The notes below the pieces were generated by a model, which did not search any database, had not been told where the DNA came from, and was given only the letters and a program-made list of their open reading frames with translations. Position numbers and translations under genes: made by a program. From Inia geoffrensis (lineage: Eukaryota; Chordata; Mammalia; Artiodactyla; Iniidae), in contig CM070903.1 of NCBI GenBank assembly GCA_036417435.1, positions 89,363,001-89,427,000 of the forward strand: DNA of 64,000 bases. Direction: 5' to 3'. This document shows positions 58,347-64,000 of this stretch, in pieces (the first letter of the stretch is position 1; every line of letters starts with the position of its first letter).

Positions 58347-59589
58347 GTAATAATTAATATTACAAATAATGCTGCAGGGGAGACAATTGCACATAATATC
58401 CTCATACACTTGTGAAAGTATTCCTGAGAAATAAATGGCTACAAATGGAATTGCTGAGGCAATAATTTTGCTCCTTAAACGTTTTGATAGGTTCTGCTGA
58501 ATTACTCCCCAAAGAGTTTTTATTGATTTATAATCCAACAAAAGTGTATGAGAGTTGAGCAAGTTTATTAAATTGAGCTCTAATTTTCTTGTGTATATCA
58601 TGGGACCAATTATCTTTTTCTCAAGGTTAATGTGAGGAATAGATAAAGTAACCCTCATCAAGCATCTAGCACTGTACCTGATTGAAAGTGGGTGCTTGGT
58701 GAATCTTTATTCCCAGCTTTTTACTTCTCCAGCTGCTCCACTTTACACAAAGCAACAATGCATCAACTATTAGTTGGATCCTGATTTTCCACCTCAATTA
58801 TACACAGGGATCTCAGAACTTCATTATTCACACCTACATCAGTACTGAGTTTCTTAAGTCAGAGTTAGTTCTGGTCACTATTGCCCTTTTATTGATCATT
58901 ATCCTACTGTGATACATAGTACCCATCATAGTCAGAATTTCAATATTTAACAAGTACTTTGCAGACATCTTCTTAGTCTTCTTGTGACTTAGTTTCCATA
59001 GTTTTGGAGTTTTGAGACACGGATTTCTCTTTTGAATGATCCAACATCAGCTTGGTCTGACAAAAAACTATAAGGGAGGCTCTGAGAGATTTGCAGATAC
59101 TAAATTCTGATGCTTTTCATCATTATGCCTGTGCCAGCTACTCCTTAGTTGGAGGACTCTAAGGGGCACCCTGGCAGTTCCTTTCCAAAGTCCCCACACT
59201 TCCACTGAGACCACCCTTACTTTCTAGTATTGTGTATACCTCCTCCATACTTTATTTTTCATGGGGACTTAATTTATAACTTTAGTTGGTTGCCATCTAA
59301 AAGCTGGGATGAGTCTTATCTGAGAAGTGAAATGTGATGCAAGACCATTCAGTAGAGGAGAAATGTCTTTCACTTTGTTTATTTTATGCACATTCAATGG
59401 AACCCAAGTTTACAAGTTACCTTGGAGAACCATCCAGTTCTGTACACTTGTCTCCAAGAGTGGATGGGCTTTCTATCCCTCAGAATATTGTCCCTCAACC
59501 ATCTCCATAAGGTGCCCTCCAGTCACCCACCACAGAATTTATTTAAACCTTGAACACCTCTGAATACCAAATCCATTTACTTAATATAG
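58347..59589. other. Mostly unique sequence
   Basis: No gene recognised. A short MIR-like scrap (agcatctagcactgtacctg then gtgggtgcttggtgaatc) lies at about 58655-58705. Confidence 0.4.
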
Positions 59590-59700
59590 TAGATATTTCT
59601 ACAGTGCTAACTGTGCAGACACTGTGCTGAGTGCTTTACAAATATTAACTCATTTAATCCTTAATGGCTGCCCCCTATTTTCTGGTTTTGCATCTTAAGA
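59590..59700 (-). repeat. MIR fragment
   Basis: Reverse-complement MIR: gacactgtgctgagtgcttt, acaaatattaactcatttaa and tccttaatggctgcccc. Confidence 0.6.
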
Positions 59701-59734
59701 GAAGATAAAACATCTCTAACACTTTCTTTGTATA

Positions 59735-60260
59735 ACAGCCTTCAAATACTTTGAGGAGAATCTCTAGGTTCCCCAGGTGCTACTCTTTTTCAAATTAAAG
59801 AATCCAGTTTACTCGATTGTTTCGCATACTGCATGATTGTGAGTTATTTCATATCCTGACCACTCTCCTCTGAATGTCCTGTGACTTGATAACGACTGTT
59901 TCAGAGACTGCAAGCTCTCTGGTTCTGGCCCACAAATGTATTTTGCTTGGCACAATGTCCTTTTTATTTGCTTTGTTTTTAAATAAAGAAAAATCAAAAG
60001 AAATGTGAATGCCTTTCCACAAGGCATGCATTCCCAGCTCCAAGCTTCCATCATTGCCTATTGTCTTAATCCCAGCTTCACTGGACTTGGCCTCTAAAGG
60101 TGTTTGAGTTTGAGACCCCTGCTGAAGTGTCGTATCTAGAACTGAACCTAGATGCAGTCTGGCTACATCTCAGTTGAGAGGGGTCTGTTATTCTCTGATG
60201 CTATCGATATTGTAAACTTAGATTATAGTACATTTCCTTGGAATACATTTTAAGCCATAC
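59735..60260 (-). repeat. Possible ancient CR1/L3 LINE remnant
   Basis: The text ctaggttccccaggtgctac, ctgaccactctcctctgaat and tctagaactgaacctagatg then cagtctggctac parallels the antisense of CR1/L3 LINEs (agaactgaacacagtactcc-like). Assignment is from memory and uncertain. The 81- and 64-codon minus-strand frames here are not genes. Confidence 0.35.
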
Positions 60261-61704
60261 ATCAGCCATTCCTCCACACAGCCTCTGAAGCTGGATTTAA
60301 TAATTTTTACCTTCAGAATAAAGAATTCACTTGCACCAAAGCACTACTGAAGAGTGTACACTTTATTGACAGGTTAGAATTAGAGGCAAAAGAGAGGGTT
60401 TATAAAGCCCAGCATTTTTCTCCAGGCCTCTTCTCTTAGCCTTAGATTTCTTGAGATTCTCTATCCCCTTACCCCCTCTTCAGTGCCAACACTTAGCTTT
60501 ACTGATACCTGATTCCTTTCCCAGAATCTTCTCTCTGGGCCTTCTCCATCTTTTTCCCTTAATTATGCAGAGCAGTTTAGTCCTGGTCTAGCTGTGCCAA
60601 ACCTGGTGGTCACAGCTGTCATCTGCTTAGTCAACAGCATAACCTCACTTATCAGGAGCCACTTCCCATAGAAAGCAGCAAGTGATTACCATAATCCAAA
60701 CATAGTTATTTCCTAACACAGTAATAGTCCTTGTTTTAGAGCTAGGCAACTTATCCAATCCAGTTCTCTCTTCTTTCACATGGAGAAACCCAGTTCAAGA
60801 AAGGTTACATCAGATAACTAAGATAACACAGATAATGATCAGAGAGGTAGGCATAGAAGCCAGCACTGGTACTTCCCAAGTCTCTGTCTATAAAATTGTG
60901 CTATGCATGATGTTACTAGAAATTTTGTATTTATGCATGAGCTGTCAGTAATTCTGTATGGTAAGTCTCAGTGATATTATTTTAGATTTGACCTTGACTA
61001 TACCAAAGCAGATAACTAAATTTCTCCTCCCCTTACCTACACACTATAGTTGCTGCATCCCAGCTTTGTGGCTAAAAGGCTGCTGTATTTCTTTTCCTAC
61101 CGAGTTTTGCCATAAAGTGCCTTTTGGATCTCCTGACAGAGCAGTTAGCAAAAGGTAAAAAATTACAAAGTGGGCTTTCCCAGCTTTGCCAACACTGGAA
61201 TCTAATGAAGCAATATTACAGAATGATGGCATTTTAGAGTAGGAAGAACCTTATAAATCAGCTAATCTGATCCTCCTCTACTTTTAACCATGAGAAGATT
61301 TAGGCCCAAAGGGGTCAGTCTTTTGCTGAGAGTCAGAGCCATTTAATTTTGGAACCGAGACTAGAACCTGGCTGTCCCAACTCTAGTGTAGCTGCACAAC
61401 TCCATAGAGCTTTCACGTAAAAAGAAATAAACAAGACAGCTTAGTTCTCAGCATTGTTTTGTGGTTATTGATAGCAAAGGGGATCATGTGCCACTTACAG
61501 TAATCTCTTAAGCTTTTATAATAATCCTTGCATTATCCTGTTAAATTGTGGCTTAATAGATTGAAATCTATTATTCATAATGCCATCTTTTTCCTGTTTA
61601 AATAACATTATCCTTATGACCAAAATTGTATGAATTCATACTCAGTTTCATAGCAAAGTGAGAGGATAAAGCATTAGAACAGAGTTTTCATTTGTGAATT
61701 TAAT
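60261..61704. other. Mostly unique sequence
   Basis: No gene recognised. About 61215-61380 (aggaagaaccttataaatca, gaagatttaggcccaaagg, gagactagaacctggctg) may be an ancient repeat of unknown family. Confidence 0.38.
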
Positions 61705-61790
61705 TCAATAGGTATTTTTCAAGTACCTACTCTGTGCCTAGTATTATCCTTGGCACTTTTGGGAATTCAGGGGCAATATGTGGCAGGGCT
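61705..61790 (-). repeat. L2 tail remnant
   Basis: Inverted L2 tail: aattcaataggtatttttca, agtacctactctgtgcctag and tattatccttggcac. Confidence 0.5.
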
Positions 61791-61879
61791 TTTAGCTTTG
61801 AGAACCAATATTCTTTTGTGGGCTTCTGTGTATCAAGGAACATCTGGAAACTAAGCCAGTGTTGTCTCTAAGGAGGTGG

Positions 61880-62125
61880 AATAGTGAAGTGGGTGACAGC
61901 ACAGACTTTGCAGTCAGGCAGTATTGGATTTGCATCCTCGTTCCTCTGTTTACTAGCCGTGGTATCTTGGGCAACTTTAGTCAAGTTGCAGCATCCTCAT
62001 CTGGGGATAAAAATAGCACTTACTTCATAGAGTAATTTCAAAGATTCTGTTAAAAGACAAGAGAGCAATCACTTAGCACATGTCTGACTTGTAGTGCTCA
62101 AAAATGTTAGCTAATGTTTAAAATC
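61880..62125 (+). repeat. MIR SINE remnant
   Basis: Forward MIR: cagactttgcagtcaggcag, gtatcttgggcaactttagt, tgcagcatcctcatctgggg, cttacttcatagagtaattt and tagtgctcaaaaatgttagc. Confidence 0.78.
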
Positions 62126-62695
62126 CTTATCATTTTATGTTAGTGAAGTCTAATGTGCTTTGAAGAAGAAAAAAAACACAATTATCTCAGTACATTTAGG
62201 AGAAGAAAATTTGGGCTTTGGATCAGAAATATCTAGATTTTATTGATTGACTGACTACTGGTTGATTGATTGAGTTTTGTTGTGTGGCTCAATGTAGTCT
62301 GTTTGCCCACAACACCAATCTCAAGCTTTGAAGAAGAATCCTAAGGATAAAGTTGGGATAGCAATCGCTTCACTGGGGGGTTATCTTCAGTTTAATATTG
62401 AACTATCTGTTCTTGCAAGAAATGTCCTCCAAATAGAAGTCTCTGTCCCTTTGACCGTCAGCAGTTCCTATTCACCTCAGGTTCTCAGACAAAGGCCTCC
62501 TGATTGGTTGTCAATCACTTGGCTTCCCACCCTGCCTTATCGCGAACACCCTCAGTTGTTGTTAATAAATTCGCCCCTCAGAGGAAAACATTTGAAACAA
62601 ATGGTACAAAGGTTTTGGAAAGACAAAGTATTCTGTTTGGTGATGTAAGATAATCAAATGAACTGACTAATTACTTGCCAAATCATTCTATTTTC
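62126..62695. other. Unique sequence
   Basis: A 106-codon frame at 62328-62648 has no domain or homolog I recognise. It lacks gene context and I do not call it a gene. A short tgat-rich tract lies at 62240-62275. Confidence 0.35.
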
Positions 62696-62900
62696 CTTTC
62701 TCTTCTCTTCTCTTCTCTTCTCTTCTCTTCTCTTCTCTTTTCTTTTCTTTCCTCCCTCCCTCCCTCTTTTCTTTCCTTCCTTCCTGCTTTCAAGTTTTTT
62801 TTTGATGTGTGTATATATATATACACACACACACGCACACACACTCACACATATGTATATATATTCTTTCTCTCTCTCTCTCTATATATATATTTATATA
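62696..62900 (+). repeat. Compound microsatellite
   Basis: Consecutive tracts: (TCTTC)n to about 62738, (TTTTC)n and (CCCT)n/(TTCC)n to about 62785, (TA)n then (CA)n at about 62812-62850, (CT)n at about 62868-62884 and (TA)n to about 62896. The frames read through it are low-complexity artefacts. Confidence 0.95.
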
Positions 62901-64000
62901 TTCTTTTTTTTAAACAAGGAAAATAAACTGAATACAGGGAAGGAAAGTGGCCTTAACAATCCATCTGTATAATCTGAAAGAAAAAAATTATGCCTAATTT
63001 GAAATGAAATATTTCTTAAGCAACTTTGCAGTCAGGCTATTAATAATCATTTTGCAAAGCGGGTGACATATACCAGAGCATATTGGAATATTAGGGATCT
63101 GTGAATTGCTGTCAGTTTGAATTTGTATATATTTTCTCATCATTAAAAATATTGTGATCTAGTTAGCAGAGGAAGAAAATCTCCCATAAAATAACACTGT
63201 TGTTAAATATGTTTGTGTGAGACAATTTCTGCGTATGCAAAACCAGTTAGAGATCTAAACACATACCTGAATAATTAATATTAGTAAAGATCAAAGACTT
63301 GTTACCTAAAACAACCAATTAAGATATTTTACCTAGTCATCTAGATGTTCGCATACTTCCTCCAAGTCAGTAAGTCAGTTTGCATGTCTAGACAGAGCTT
63401 CTTCCAGAAAATTGATCAAATAGAAGAAAATTCTGATAGTAAAAATCATTGAGAATGTGAAAGGCTGAGAAAAACCACACAACTCCAATATATTACAGTT
63501 GAAACCTGAAACTTATGAATTGACCCTATATACATACACACTAGAATCAAGAAACAACCCTAAGTCCAATGGAGAGAAGGCAAATCACTTCCCTATGAAA
63601 GAAAGCATTCCCATGAGTTACCATCTCCCTCTACTCCATCACACAGATAATTCCAGAGGCAGGAAACATTGCATTCTCTAGTTTTCCATCTTCTAGCCAT
63701 TTTCTGACACATCCAAACCAATACCTTTCTCTTTAATTGTAGCTTCTTTCTGAATAGCAAGCATTACCACCAATTCCTTGACCAATTCAAGAGGGTGAAT
63801 GCAAAATAAATACAGTTCTCTGGGAGATCCCAGCTTACCTTATAGTGCATGTCACCCTGTCACATCACTCTCTGCTTTCCTGCTCTCTCTTGGTTCTTTT
63901 CAACATGCTCACAGGGCTCTTGAGATGACCCAAGAGTGTACTGCACACTTTAATAGGATAAAAGAAAAGAAGGAAAAGAGCAAGGTGCCCAGGGCCCTTT
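62901..64000. other. Unique sequence to the window end
   Basis: No gene or repeat recognised in the last 1.1 kb. Confidence 0.4.

Noticed and set aside
62328..62648. 106-codon frame in otherwise unique DNA
   Set aside because: No recognisable domain, splice context, promoter or codon pattern; length is within chance for 64 kb in six frames.

Overview
The window is mammalian nuclear DNA with no recognisable protein-coding exon, rRNA or tRNA gene. The best taxonomic clue is a set of tRNA-derived SINEs (2309, 3184, 19934, 22210, 34084, 53920) that open with ggcttccctggtgg and carry Pol III B-box-like motifs. They match what I know of the CHR SINEs of whales, hippos and ruminants. The short young form ending near gcccgtgtaccgcaaa is typical of cetaceans. 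I saw no ruminant BovB or Bov-tA element, so a whale, dolphin or porpoise is the most likely source. That assignment is inference.

Layout. 1-12.8 kb: unique sequence with two CHR SINEs, several ancient MIR and L2 fragments and one hAT mini-transposon with exact 8-bp target duplications. 12.86-17.86 kb: a 5.0-kb LINE-1 on the + strand, starting 23 nt before its ORF1 ATG, with 17-nt target duplications and many disabling changes. 19.7-25.7 kb: a nest of L2, MER5A-like, CHR and L1 pieces, including a 5'-inverted (twin-primed) L1. 25.7-43.7 kb: mostly unique sequence with MIR, L2 and MER5-like remnants, a 0.6-kb L1 tail, a young CHR SINE and a 97-nt segment duplicated 3.7 kb away. 43.70-49.52 kb: a 5.8-kb nearly full-length L1 on the - strand that keeps a 5'UTR. 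53.2-55.9 kb: two L1 3' ends in opposite orientation with a CHR SINE between them; the younger one splits a MIR. 56-64 kb: unique DNA with MIR, L2 and CR1-like scraps, an AT-rich palindrome and a compound microsatellite.

All long reading frames belong to L1 ORF1 and ORF2 remnants. Neither long L1 looks autonomous, and they are broken in complementary ways: the + copy keeps its endonuclease residues but has a 5-nt insertion in the reverse-transcriptase FADD codons, while the - copy keeps FADD but has substitutions in the endonuclease active site. Nothing here amounts to a new biological system. The most informative signals are records of retrotransposition and local duplication. The window is intergenic or intronic; I cannot tell which, and I could not name the locus.
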